This document shows positions 16,699 to 25,004 of a stretch of 64,000 bases of DNA, in pieces. The stretch is from Erythrobacter sp. (GTDB taxonomy: Bacteria; Pseudomonadota; Alphaproteobacteria; Sphingomonadales; Sphingomonadaceae). Under the pieces are notes generated by a model. That model was not told the DNA's origin, made no database searches, and saw only the letters and a program-made list of their open reading frames with translations. Location: NCBI GenBank assembly GCA_019739335.1, contig CP073261.1, forward strand, positions 2,718,001 through 2,782,000. The letters are read 5' to 3'. Position numbers and translations under genes: made by a program. Position 1 is the stretch's first letter, and every line of letters starts with the position of its first letter.

Positions 16699-17490
16699 AT
16701 GGTTTTTGCCGGGTCGCCCTTGTGGCTGGATTTTCTGCTGCTGCTGGTGGCAAGCGTGGCCGCCTTCGAAGGCGGGCTGGCGCTCGCGTCGCGTTTGGCG
16801 GCGCAGCGGCGCGCGGAGGGGGACGATAGCGATGGCCACACGCTATCAGGCGTGTTTGGCCTGCTCGCCCTGCTGCTGGCCTTTTCCTTCGGTCTGGCGC
16901 TGGACCGGTACGAGGAGCGGCGCGACCTCGTGGTGGCGGAAGCGACTGCCCTGTCGACCCTGTCGAGTCGACTGGCGCTGTTGCAACCTGCAGATGAGGC
17001 AACGGTGCGATCGCTGCTGGGCGAATATGCAGTGGCGCGGCTGGCGTTCGGCGAGGCAGCCACCGACGACACGGCTGCCGAGGCCTTTGAATTGGCGGAG
17101 GCAATCATGGCGCGGGCAGGGGACGCGATCTATGCTGCGCTCGAATCCACCCCGCCCGATACCCGCGGGCCGGTCCTGCTCCAGCCCTTCAACGAAGCGG
17201 GCGATGTGGCCGCCATGCGCCTGGCGGCTCGCGAAGCCCACTTGCCCGATGCGGTGATGGTGCTGCTATGTGTGTTCATCATCGCGGGCGCCGGGATGCT
17301 GGGATACAATCGCGCGGGCCAGCCCCGCGTCCACCGGCCGGCGGTGCTGGTATTCCTGGTCCTGCTGGCGATTGCTTTCATCACCGTGCTCGATCTCGAT
17401 CGTCCGCGCAGCGGGGTGATACAGGTGCCGCAGGCGGCGATGGAGCGGGAGGCTGCGGCGCTTATTGCAGTTGCGAACAACGAGGGTTGA
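16699..17490 (+). CDS. bestrophin-like (DUF4239-type) membrane protein
   Basis: A 263-residue protein with hydrophobic helices at about residues 9-27, 50-67, 192-210 and 216-234 and a soluble helical stretch between the second and third. LSGVFGLLALLLAFSFGLALDRYEERRDLVVAEATAL is the typical entry of DUF4239/bestrophin-like proteins (FGxxALLLxFxFxxAxxRYexRrxLvvxEAnAi). Bestrophins are anion channels in animals; the bacterial branch has no confirmed function. It follows topA on the same strand. Confidence 0.75.
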   Translation: MVFAGSPLWLDFLLLLVASVAAFEGGLALASRLAAQRRAEGDDSDGHTLSGVFGLLALLLAFSFGLALDRYEERRDLVVAEATALSTLSSRLALLQPADEATVRSLLGEYAVARLAFGEAATDDTAAEAFELAEAIMARAGDAIYAALESTPPDTRGPVLLQPFNEAGDVAAMRLAAREAHLPDAVMVLLCVFIIAGAGMLGYNRAGQPRVHRPAVLVFLVLLAIAFITVLDLDRPRSGVIQVPQAAMEREAAALIAVANNEG

Positions 17491-17521
17491 ACCCTTTTGC
17501 CTTCCCGCGCATTGGCGCAGG

Positions 17522-18913
17522 ATGAGCACCGCAGCCGGGCAGGCAACTCCCGTTACCGACGACAACTCCGGACTCCCCCGACCGCGCCGCCTGTGGGCGA
17601 TTGCCGCGATCAGTTTCGGTACCGCGCTGCTGGTGATCGACGGGCAGATCGCCAATGTCGCGTTGCCCACCATCGCCCGCGATCTGGGTGTGACAAACGC
17701 CGCGATCACCAATGTCGTCACCGTGTACCAGCTGGTGCTGGTGATGCTGCTGTTCCCCTTCGCCTCGCTGGGAGACCGGATCGGCCACCGGACATTTTAC
17801 CAGGCCGGGCAGGTGCTGTTCATGGCGGCGAGCGCGGCGTGCTGGTTCGCCGAGGACTTCGTGACCCTGCTGGCTCTGCGCGGAGTGCAGGCCGTCGGCG
17901 CGGCGATGGCGCTGAGCGTTTCGGCGGCGATGTTGCGGGCGATCTATCCGGCGAGCAGGCTGGGCACCGGAATGGGCGTCAACTCGGTAATCGTTGCCAG
18001 CTCGGCGGCACTCGCACCCACGGTAGGCGGCTATGTGGTCGGCAATCTGGAGTGGCAACTGGTGTTCGTGATCGCCGCGCCGCTGGCGGTGGTCTCGCTG
18101 CTGCTGGGCAGGGCGCTGCCCGACCCGGAAAAGCGCGATGTGCCGGTGGAATGGACCAGCGGGCTGTGGAGCGCGGCCACGATGCTGCTGCTGGTTGGCG
18201 GGATGCAGGTCGGCACGCATGGCAATGTGCCGCTGGGGGTGGCGATTGGCGCGGCAGGCGTGATTTCCACCGTGCTGCTGGTGAAGCGCGAACGCAAGCG
18301 CACATCGCCGGTGCTGCCGGTGGACCTGCTGGCGAAGCCGGTGCTCGGCCTCTCGGCGCTGGCAGCGATGTGCGCCTTTATCGCCGCGAGTTCGATGATG
18401 ATTTCGCTGCCGTTTCGGCTGGAGGAGGCGATGGGTTATGACCCGCAGACCGTTGGACTGCTGCTGCTGCCGTTCCCGCTCACCCTGCTGTTCGTCGCCC
18501 CTCTGGCAGGCTGGGCATCCGACAGGATCGCCGCGACCAAGCTGGGCGTGGCAGGGATGGCGCTGGCGATTGCGGGAATGGCGCTGCTCGCCATGTTGCC
18601 GAACGATCCGGATAGTACCGCGATAGCGTGGCGGCTGGCGCTGGCGGCGCTCGGCTTCGGCATGTTCTTCGCGCCCAATTCACGCCTTATTATCGGTCGC
18701 GCGCCCAAGGATCGCGCCGCAGCGGCGGGCGGGCTGCTTTCGACTTCGCGGCTGGTCGGCCAGACCTTTGCGGCGGTGGTGGTGGGGATCTTGCTGGCGA
18801 ACGGGATGGGGACGGGGCCTGCGCCTCTGTATCTGGCTTGCGCGCTGGCCGTGGTGGCGGCGCTGTGCAGCCTGGCGCGGTTTGCGAAGCGGGAGAGAGT
18901 GGTGAAAGGCTGA
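17522..18913 (+). CDS. MFS transporter, DHA2/EmrB-QacA-like
   Basis: A 463-residue major facilitator with about 14 hydrophobic segments, the DHA2 (14-TM) drug:H+ antiporter layout. Family features are DGQIANVALPTIARDLG in the first loop (motif D1-like), FASLGDRIGHR (motif A) after helix 2, and a motif-C-like APTVGGYVVGNLEWQLVFVI. It is likely an exporter of hydrophobic compounds or dyes; the substrate is unknown. I use the ATG at 17522; the frame stays open for 19 codons upstream without family similarity. No regulator gene is adjacent. Confidence 0.88.
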   Translation: MSTAAGQATPVTDDNSGLPRPRRLWAIAAISFGTALLVIDGQIANVALPTIARDLGVTNAAITNVVTVYQLVLVMLLFPFASLGDRIGHRTFYQAGQVLFMAASAACWFAEDFVTLLALRGVQAVGAAMALSVSAAMLRAIYPASRLGTGMGVNSVIVASSAALAPTVGGYVVGNLEWQLVFVIAAPLAVVSLLLGRALPDPEKRDVPVEWTSGLWSAATMLLLVGGMQVGTHGNVPLGVAIGAAGVISTVLLVKRERKRTSPVLPVDLLAKPVLGLSALAAMCAFIAASSMMISLPFRLEEAMGYDPQTVGLLLLPFPLTLLFVAPLAGWASDRIAATKLGVAGMALAIAGMALLAMLPNDPDSTAIAWRLALAALGFGMFFAPNSRLIIGRAPKDRAAAAGGLLSTSRLVGQTFAAVVVGILLANGMGTGPAPLYLACALAVVAALCSLARFAKRERVVKG

Positions 18914-18935
18914 CGATTCAGACCGTCCCGACCCA

Positions 18936-19015
18936 GTTCGCGCTGAGGATGCCGAGGCGTGTTGCGCAACATTCAAACCTAGTGGCCATGCTGCAACAGG
19001 CTCAGCATGAGCGGA
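18936..19015. repeat. degenerate intergenic inverted repeat
   Basis: Between the convergent MFS and pgi genes. TTCGCGCTGAG... (from 18936) and ...CTCAGCATGAGCGGA (to 19015) form an imperfect inverted repeat. The sequence CAGGCTCAGCATGAGCGGA resembles the widespread sphingomonad/xanthomonad intergenic palindrome built on TTCGACAGGCTCAGC, here eroded. It may act as a weak bidirectional terminator. Family membership is from memory and needs a genome comparison. Confidence 0.45.
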
Positions 19016-19043
19016 GGTTACGAAGTCCCAGCGACTAACCCTA

Positions 19044-20570
19044 TCACCCCAACCCAGCCGCCTTGAGCAGCGCCTCGGTGCTCGCATCGAACCGCTCGCC
19101 GCCCTTTTCGATCTTCTTCGCGATCTCCTTGCCGAGTTCCACGCCGAACTGGTCGAACGGGTTGATGTCCATCAGCACCGCATTCGCAAAGGTGCGATGT
19201 TCGTGGAATGCCACCAGCGCGCCGAATGTCATGGCGTCGATATCATCGCACAGGATCGTCGCCGAGGGGCGGTTGCCGGGGTAGTTGCGGTGCGGATCAT
19301 CGCTTGGCTTGCCCGCCATCAGCGCCGCCCCTTGCGCAAAGCAGTTCATCAGCAGGATCGTGTGATGCGCCGGATCGAGCGTGTCGCCCGCCTCCACGCT
19401 GGCGATGAAATCGACCGGGATCAGGTGCGTGCCCTGGTGCAGCAACTGGAACACCGCGTGCTGCGCATCGGTGCCCACGCCGCCCCAGGTGATCGGCGCG
19501 GTCGGGCCGGAGGGGTGGCCGTCCACCGTCACGCTCTTGCCGTTCGATTCCATTTCGAGCTGCTGGAGGTAATCGGGGAACAGCCGCAGCCGCTCGTCAT
19601 AGGCGAACACCGCGCGGGTCTGTGCGCCCTTGAGCCGGGAATAGAACAGATCGGCGAAGGCGGCGCGCAGCGGCAGGTTGGCGCGCCCATCGGTATCGCG
19701 GAAATGCTTGTCCACTGCTGCGGCGCCATCGAGCATGGCCTGGAAATCGTCCCAGCCCACCGCCACCGCCACCGGGAAGCCGATGCTCGACCACAGCGAA
19801 TAGCGCCCGCCCACGCTTTCGGCGAAGGGGAGGATGCGGGTTTCGTCCACGCCCCATTCCACGGCCTTTTCGGGCGCGGCGGTGAGCGCGATCACCCGGC
19901 CAAGCGGGTCCGATACGCCATTGTCCGCCATCCATTTGAGCACCGACTGGGCGTTGGTCATGGTCTCGATGGTGGTGAAAGTCTTAGACGCGACGGCGAC
20001 GAAAGTGGTGGCCGGATCGCACTTGCCGAACGCCTCCTCCAGCGCCACTCCGTCGATATTGGAGACAATGTGGACATCGACCAGCGGCAGGTCGCGCGCC
20101 AGGGCATCCACCGCCAGCGCCGGGCCAAGCGCGCTGCCACCGATGCCGACGTGGATCAGGTGATTGATCTCGCCAAGCACGCCTTCGTGGATTGCGCCGA
20201 CCAGCAGCCGCATCCGTTCGCGCAGGGCCTCGGCTTCCTCCACGCTGGTATCGAGCCCCACACCGCGCAGCGCGGAATGTTCGGCGGCACGTCCCTCGGT
20301 GGGATTGACCACTTCGCCCGCGAACAGCTTGTCGCGCATGTCATCGAACCCGGCGGCCTCGGCCAGCGCTTCGAAGTCTGCGATGATTGCGTCGGTCAGG
20401 TGGGTCTTGGACCAGTCGAACAGGATCGATGCTGCGCTTTGTTCCACCCCCAGCTTCATCCGCGCGGACAGCTTTTCCACCCGCTCCGGATCCTGTGCGA
20501 ACAGCTCCGCCAGCGTGTGATCGGGATGGAGGGCGATGGTGTGCCAGGCCTCGTCACGCGTCAGGGTCAA
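19044..20570 (-). CDS. pgi: glucose-6-phosphate isomerase
   Basis: Interconverts glucose-6-phosphate and fructose-6-phosphate. It is about 508 residues, with VGIGGSALGP, the phosphate/sugar segment SKTFTTIET, GGRYSLWSSIG (PGI signature region), catalytic Glu in LEMESNGKS, the ring-opening His in QLLHQGT, and Lys in GVELGKEIA. The frame reaches an ATG at 20600, but AAAGGA stands six bases before the in-frame TTG at 20570, which I prefer. It is convergent with the MFS gene and divergent from lepB. Confidence 0.96.
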   Translation of the reverse strand: MTLTRDEAWHTIALHPDHTLAELFAQDPERVEKLSARMKLGVEQSAASILFDWSKTHLTDAIIADFEALAEAAGFDDMRDKLFAGEVVNPTEGRAAEHSALRGVGLDTSVEEAEALRERMRLLVGAIHEGVLGEINHLIHVGIGGSALGPALAVDALARDLPLVDVHIVSNIDGVALEEAFGKCDPATTFVAVASKTFTTIETMTNAQSVLKWMADNGVSDPLGRVIALTAAPEKAVEWGVDETRILPFAESVGGRYSLWSSIGFPVAVAVGWDDFQAMLDGAAAVDKHFRDTDGRANLPLRAAFADLFYSRLKGAQTRAVFAYDERLRLFPDYLQQLEMESNGKSVTVDGHPSGPTAPITWGGVGTDAQHAVFQLLHQGTHLIPVDFIASVEAGDTLDPAHHTILLMNCFAQGAALMAGKPSDDPHRNYPGNRPSATILCDDIDAMTFGALVAFHEHRTFANAVLMDINPFDQFGVELGKEIAKKIEKGGERFDASTEALLKAAGLG

Positions 20571-20788
20571 AGCGAAATCCTTTCCAACTGTCCTGCCCAA
20601 CGGCTAGGCGTTCGGGGCATGATTGAAAACCGTAAAACGGCGCGAAATTCCTATGCGCAACGCCGCTTGGCAGGGACTTTCGCCACCGTGCCGGTTTTTG
20701 CTCCCGGGACTGTGCTCCATGTGCTCCATAATTGCCCACCATCATCGCGCTTGACGCAGCGCCCCTCCCGCAACAAGAGCTAGCCCCG

Positions 20789-21631
20789 ATGACCGACGCA
20801 CATATCAGAGAGATCGAGGAGCCTGCCGGCGCCAAGGCCGACAAGCCTGCGGAGAAGGAAGACTGGAAGAGCTTCGGCGTCTTCCTGGTCAAGCTGGTGG
20901 TGGTGGTGCTGGTGTTCCGCACCTTCTTCTTCACCAGCTTCAACATCCCCTCCGAAAGCATGATGCCGCGCCTGCTGGTGGGCGATTACCTGTTCTCGCA
21001 GAAATGGTCCTACGGCTATTCCACCCACTCGCTGCCGTTCGGGATCGACGTGGGTGACGGGCGCGTTCTGGCCAGCCAGCCGGATCGCGGCGACGTGGTG
21101 ATATTCAAGCATCCGATCGACTACACGGACTACATCAAGCGGGTGATCGGCCTGCCGGGCGATACCGTGCAGATGGTCGATGGCGTGCTGCACCTGAACG
21201 GCGCACCGGTGGGGCTGGAGCGGGTGGAGGATTACGTCCTGCCGATCGCGGCGGATGGACGTTGCCGTTCGGCCACTTTCGTCACGCGCACCGATGACGG
21301 CGACTATGCCTGCGCCTACCCGCAGTTCCGCGAAACGCTGCCGGACGGAGTGTCGTACAACGTGCTCGATCTGGGCGAACTGCCGCAGGACAATACTGCG
21401 CCGGTCACGGTGCCCGAAGGCATGCTTTTCCTGATGGGCGACAACCGCGACAATTCGCTCGACAGCCGCTTCCCGGCCGAACCGGGCAGGGGCATCGGGC
21501 TGGTGCCGCAGCAGAACCTCGTTGCCGAGGCGAGCTTCATGTACTGGTCTACCGACGGCAGTTCCGAATGGCTTCTGCCGTGGACATGGTTCTCCGCAGC
21601 CCGCTGGAGCCGGATGTTCCGCGGCATATGA
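20789..21631 (+). CDS. lepB: signal peptidase I
   Basis: Cleaves signal peptides of exported proteins at the periplasmic face of the inner membrane. It is 280 residues with a single N-terminal membrane helix (about 30-48). The catalytic serine is S57 in IPSESMMP and the general-base lysine is K117 in YIKRVIGLPGD; the C-terminal box GDNRDNSLDSR is intact. The ATG at 20789 begins the normal family N terminus; an ATG 57 bp upstream is in frame. The stop overlaps the rnc start by ATGA; lepB-rnc-era is the common bacterial order. Confidence 0.96.
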   Translation: MTDAHIREIEEPAGAKADKPAEKEDWKSFGVFLVKLVVVVLVFRTFFFTSFNIPSESMMPRLLVGDYLFSQKWSYGYSTHSLPFGIDVGDGRVLASQPDRGDVVIFKHPIDYTDYIKRVIGLPGDTVQMVDGVLHLNGAPVGLERVEDYVLPIAADGRCRSATFVTRTDDGDYACAYPQFRETLPDGVSYNVLDLGELPQDNTAPVTVPEGMLFLMGDNRDNSLDSRFPAEPGRGIGLVPQQNLVAEASFMYWSTDGSSEWLLPWTWFSAARWSRMFRGI

Positions 21632-22299
21632 GCGGGCTCGACGCCGGTACGAAAGCCTGGCTGCTGTCCAAGGGCTTTACGATGAAGGACGAAGCCCTGT
21701 GGCGCGATGCGCTGACTCACGGCAGCCTGGGCGAAGCGCGCGATTACCAGCGGCTGGAGTTCCTGGGGGACCGGGTGCTGGCGCTCGCCATCGCTCATTG
21801 GCTCTACGCGCAGGATGGCAGCGCTGAAGGCAAAATGGCACAGCGGTTGAACGCGCTGGTCTCCAAGGGCGCCTGCGCCATGCATGCGCGCGAAATCGGT
21901 GTTGCCCCGCATGTCCGCATGGGCAAGCAGGCGCGCGACGACGGCGCGCAGGACAGCGACAACGTGCTGGGGGACATCATGGAATCGCTGCTCGGCGCCA
22001 ACTTCCTCGAAGCCGGGTTCGACGCCACCGAGGCGCTCATCCGGCAGATCTGGCAGGGCGCGGTGGCCGGTAAGGCCGGCCAGTCGAAACATCCCAAAAG
22101 CGCCTTGCAGGAATGGGCCGCTGGCAGCCAGCGCCGCCCGCCCGAATATGCCGTGGTCGACATCTCCGGTCCCGATCACGCGCGCCGTTTCACCGTGCGG
22201 GTTATGGTGCACAAAGTCGGTGAAGTCGAAGCAACTGCGAGCGGCAAGCAGGAAGCCGAAACCGAGGCTGCACGGTTGTTTATGGAGCGTTTCGGATGA
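21628..22299 (+). CDS. rnc: ribonuclease III
   Basis: Cleaves double-stranded RNA in rRNA maturation and mRNA decay. It is 223 residues: the RNase III domain with signature RLEFLGDRVL (E44, D48) and DIMESLLGANFLEAG (D116, E119), then a C-terminal double-stranded-RNA-binding domain (about 155-221, PKSALQEWAAGSQ...). The start comes from the ATGA overlap with lepB. Its stop is separated from era by a 115-bp spacer that is almost entirely an inverted repeat element. Confidence 0.96.
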   Translation: MSGLDAGTKAWLLSKGFTMKDEALWRDALTHGSLGEARDYQRLEFLGDRVLALAIAHWLYAQDGSAEGKMAQRLNALVSKGACAMHAREIGVAPHVRMGKQARDDGAQDSDNVLGDIMESLLGANFLEAGFDATEALIRQIWQGAVAGKAGQSKHPKSALQEWAAGSQRRPPEYAVVDISGPDHARRFTVRVMVHKVGEVEATASGKQEAETEAARLFMERFG

Positions 22300-22321
22300 T
22301 GCGATTGCAGGGCAACAAGTC

Positions 22322-22410
22322 CCCCTCCCGCTGGCGGGAGGGGTTAGGGGTGGGCCTGCGCGCTACCCTTGGACAGGCCCACCCCCGGCCCCTCCCGCCA
22401 GCGGGAGGGG
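22322..22410. repeat. 89-bp GC-rich inverted repeat, copy 1 (supplies era ribosome site)
   Basis: Two 37-nt arms (22322-22358 and 22374-22410) pair at 34 of 37 positions around a 15-nt loop. Each arm is itself a CCCCTCCCGC/GCGGGAGGGG hairpin. A second copy of identical length lies before nuoL at 46441-46529. The element ends with GGGAGGGG, followed by AGTT and the era ATG, so its 3' end serves as the Shine-Dalgarno. Confidence 0.85.
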
Positions 22411-22414
22411 AGTT

Positions 22415-23329
22415 ATGACCCAGGCTACTCAGAAATGCGGCCTGGTCGCGGTAATCGGCGCGCCGAATGCGGGCAAGTCCACGCTGGTGAACCAGCTTGT
22501 CGGCCAGAAAGTGGCGATCACTTCCGCCAAAGCGCAGACCACCCGCGCCAAGCTGCTCGGCATTGCGCTGCACAAGAACGATGCTGCGGAAACGCAGTTG
22601 CTGCTCGTCGATACCCCCGGCATTTTCGAACCCAAGCGGCGGCTCGATCGGGCAATGGTCAGCGCCGCATGGGAAGGCACCACGGCGGCCGATGCGGTCA
22701 TGCTGGTAGTCGATCCCGTCAAGCAGCGGCGGCACGAACTGATGCCGCTGCTTGAGGCGCTGAAGGAACGGCCGGAAAAGAAGATCCTCGTTCTCAACAA
22801 GGTCGATGTCAGCAAGAAGGAGCCGCTGCTCGAACTGGCGCAGGAACTGAGCGGCGAAGTGGAATTCGGCGAAGTCTTCTTCGTCTCTGCGTTGACAGGA
22901 GACGGGGTGCCCGAGCTGAAGGATCGGCTGGCAGAACTAATGCCTGAAAGCCCGTGGCATTACCCCGAGGATCAGGTCTCCGACGCCAGCGAACGGCTGC
23001 TCGCTACCGAAGTGACCCGCGAGCAGCTGTACCGCCAGTTGCACGAGGAACTCCCCTACGACGCCGCAGTGCGCCCGGAAAGCTATACGGTGCGCCCCGA
23101 TGGCAGCGTCGAAATCCGCCAGCAGATCGTGATCGCGCGCGACAGCCAGAAACCCATCGTGCTCGGCAAGCGCGGACAGCGGATCAAGGAAATCGGCGAG
23201 GCTGCGCGCAACGAACTATCCGAAATCCTCGGCGTGAAGGTCCACCTGTTCCTCCACGTGAAGGTGGATGAACGCTGGTCCGAAAGCCGCGAGATCTACG
23301 AGGAGATGGGGCTGGACTGGGTGCGATGA
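22415..23329 (+). CDS. era: GTPase Era
   Basis: Essential GTPase that binds 16S rRNA during 30S assembly. It is 304 residues: G1 GAPNAGKST (about 15-23), G2 region TTRAK, G3 DTPGIF, G4 NKVD, and the C-terminal KH domain with GKRGQRIKEIGEAARNEL. The ATG at 22415 is set by the G1 distance and by the SD GGGAGGGGAG contributed by the inverted repeat upstream. The stop overlaps the following gene by ATGA. Confidence 0.97.
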   Translation: MTQATQKCGLVAVIGAPNAGKSTLVNQLVGQKVAITSAKAQTTRAKLLGIALHKNDAAETQLLLVDTPGIFEPKRRLDRAMVSAAWEGTTAADAVMLVVDPVKQRRHELMPLLEALKERPEKKILVLNKVDVSKKEPLLELAQELSGEVEFGEVFFVSALTGDGVPELKDRLAELMPESPWHYPEDQVSDASERLLATEVTREQLYRQLHEELPYDAAVRPESYTVRPDGSVEIRQQIVIARDSQKPIVLGKRGQRIKEIGEAARNELSEILGVKVHLFLHVKVDERWSESREIYEEMGLDWVR

Positions 23330-24174
23330 GGGTCGCCGCACTGGCCCTCGCGTGCGGGCTTCTCGCAGGCTGCGCAACCAGTGCCCCACTGGCTCCCGGT
23401 GCGCATTATGCGGCGCTGGGAAGCTCCTTCGCGGCAGGCGCGGGCATTCCGCCGCTGGCGACCGACCGGCCCGAGCGGTGCGGCGCCTCACAGGTTAGTT
23501 ATGCCCGCTTGCTGGCAGATCGGCTGGGGCTGGACCTCACCGATGCGAGCTGCGGCGGGGCGACGACTGCCCATGTGCTGGGGCCGTGGAACGAACTGCC
23601 GCCGCAGATCGAGGCGGTGCGGCTGGATACGCGGCTGGTGACGATCACCATCGGCGGCAACGATCTCGCCTATATGGGCGTGATGTTCGCAGCGAGTTGC
23701 CACGCGGGAATGCGCGATACGCGGCTCGTCGATCCGGCAACGGGCGAATGCCGCGAGCCTGTCTTGCCCGAACCAGCAAGGGTGCAGGCGCTGGAGGACG
23801 ATCTGGCAAGGCTGCTTTCCGAGATCCGGGTGCGAGCCCCGCGGGCGCGAGTGGTGCTGGTGCAATACGTCGCGCTGGCAGGCGATAGCGACTGTGCGGC
23901 GGCGCCGCTGTCGCCGGAACACGCAGCAATTGCGCAGGGCGTCGCCGCTGCTTTGGCGGAGGCAAGTGAACGGGCGGCGGAACGCGCCGGGGCGGAAGTG
24001 CTGGCGATGGACGAGTTTTCAGCCAATCACACGCCCTGCGATCCCGAACCGTGGGCACACGGACTTGGTGACGGTTTCGATCCCGCGCAGGGCGCACCAT
24101 GGCATCCCAGCCGCGAAGGGCACGCCGCCATCGCGCAGGAGCTTGCCCGCTTGCTGAATGCTGACGAGGTTTAG
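23326..24174 (+). CDS. SGNH/GDSL hydrolase lipoprotein
   Basis: A 282-residue lipoprotein: signal peptide with lipobox LLAGC (lipidated C16), then an SGNH hydrolase fold with block I ALGSSFAAG (nucleophile S34 in the GDS position), block III IGGNDLAY, and block V HPSREGH carrying the catalytic His and Asp-equivalent region. It is probably an esterase/lipase acting in the periplasm. Cys residues (SCHAG, GECREP, SDCAAAP, HTPCDPE) may form disulfides, as in the Streptomyces-type GDSL lipases. It overlaps era by ATGA. Confidence 0.85.
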   Translation: MRVAALALACGLLAGCATSAPLAPGAHYAALGSSFAAGAGIPPLATDRPERCGASQVSYARLLADRLGLDLTDASCGGATTAHVLGPWNELPPQIEAVRLDTRLVTITIGGNDLAYMGVMFAASCHAGMRDTRLVDPATGECREPVLPEPARVQALEDDLARLLSEIRVRAPRARVVLVQYVALAGDSDCAAAPLSPEHAAIAQGVAAALAEASERAAERAGAEVLAMDEFSANHTPCDPEPWAHGLGDGFDPAQGAPWHPSREGHAAIAQELARLLNADEV

Positions 24175-24215
24175 GCACTTTGCCAAGCGCCATAACTGTG
24201 GCTAGAGCGCGGCGG

Positions 24216-25004
24216 ATGAAGCGGAGAGGATCAGTGAGGATTCTGGCGGCGGTTGGCCTGTGCTGCGCATTGGCCGCATGCGATACGGCCGAACAGGACA
24301 ACCGTCCGGAAACCTCGCGCGATTTCCCGCGTCCATATCGGCCGGTTTCCCAATTGGCCGGCAATGCCTTCTCCACCGAGCAAGCCCGCGACGACCGCCG
24401 CGAAGCCGATACGGTGATGGATCAGGCAGCCATCACCGAAGGAATGACCGTGGCCGACATCGGCGCGGGGGAGGGCTATTACACCGTCCGCCTCGCCGCC
24501 CGCGTCGGCCCGGAAGGGCGGGTGCTGGCACAGGATATCGACGATGCGGTGCTGCGCCGCCTTGGCAGCCGTGTGGAGCGTGACCGGCTGGACAACGTTT
24601 CGATCATCAGGGGCGACCTAGACGATCCCAATCTGCCCGAGAACAGTTTCGACCGCATCTTCATGGTGCACATGTATCACGAGATTACCGAGCCATATGC
24701 TTTCATCTGGCGGATGCGCCCGGCGCTGCGCGAGGGCGGGCAAGTGATCGTGGTCGATGTCGATCGCCCGGCGGACCAGCACGGAATAAATCCGCAGCTT
24801 CTGTTTTGCGAATTCGAACGGGTCGGCTATCGGCTTGTCGAATTCGTACGAAAGCCCCAGATTGCAGGGTATTACGCGCAATTCGAAGTTTCCGGCGAAC
24901 GGCCGGAACCACAAGACATAGAGCCCTGCGTTCAGCCGGGCGAGGATTTTAGCGAGACGACCATCGCGGATGGCGGCTCTTCCGGGGACGATAATGGCAT
25001 TTAA
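24216..25004 (+). CDS. class I SAM methyltransferase with lipoprotein signal
   Basis: A 262-residue protein that starts with a lipoprotein signal (RILAAVGLCCALAAC, lipidated C22) and continues with a class I methyltransferase fold: motif I VADIGAGEGYYTVRLA, acidic end of beta 2 VLAQDID, motif IV region FDRIFMVHMYHEI and post-I REGGQVIVVDVDRP. A SAM-dependent domain on an exported lipoprotein is unusual because SAM is cytoplasmic; either it has lost methylation or the signal is not used. I chose the ATG at 24216; an upstream in-frame ATG at 24180 is possible. It overlaps the next gene by 11 bp. Confidence 0.75.
   Translation: MKRRGSVRILAAVGLCCALAACDTAEQDNRPETSRDFPRPYRPVSQLAGNAFSTEQARDDRREADTVMDQAAITEGMTVADIGAGEGYYTVRLAARVGPEGRVLAQDIDDAVLRRLGSRVERDRLDNVSIIRGDLDDPNLPENSFDRIFMVHMYHEITEPYAFIWRMRPALREGGQVIVVDVDRPADQHGINPQLLFCEFERVGYRLVEFVRKPQIAGYYAQFEVSGERPEPQDIEPCVQPGEDFSETTIADGGSSGDDNGI

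Noticed and set aside
20600..20788. Promoter with CATAAT at 20727 for lepB
   Set aside because: No acceptable -35 at the proper distance; a chance match cannot be excluded.
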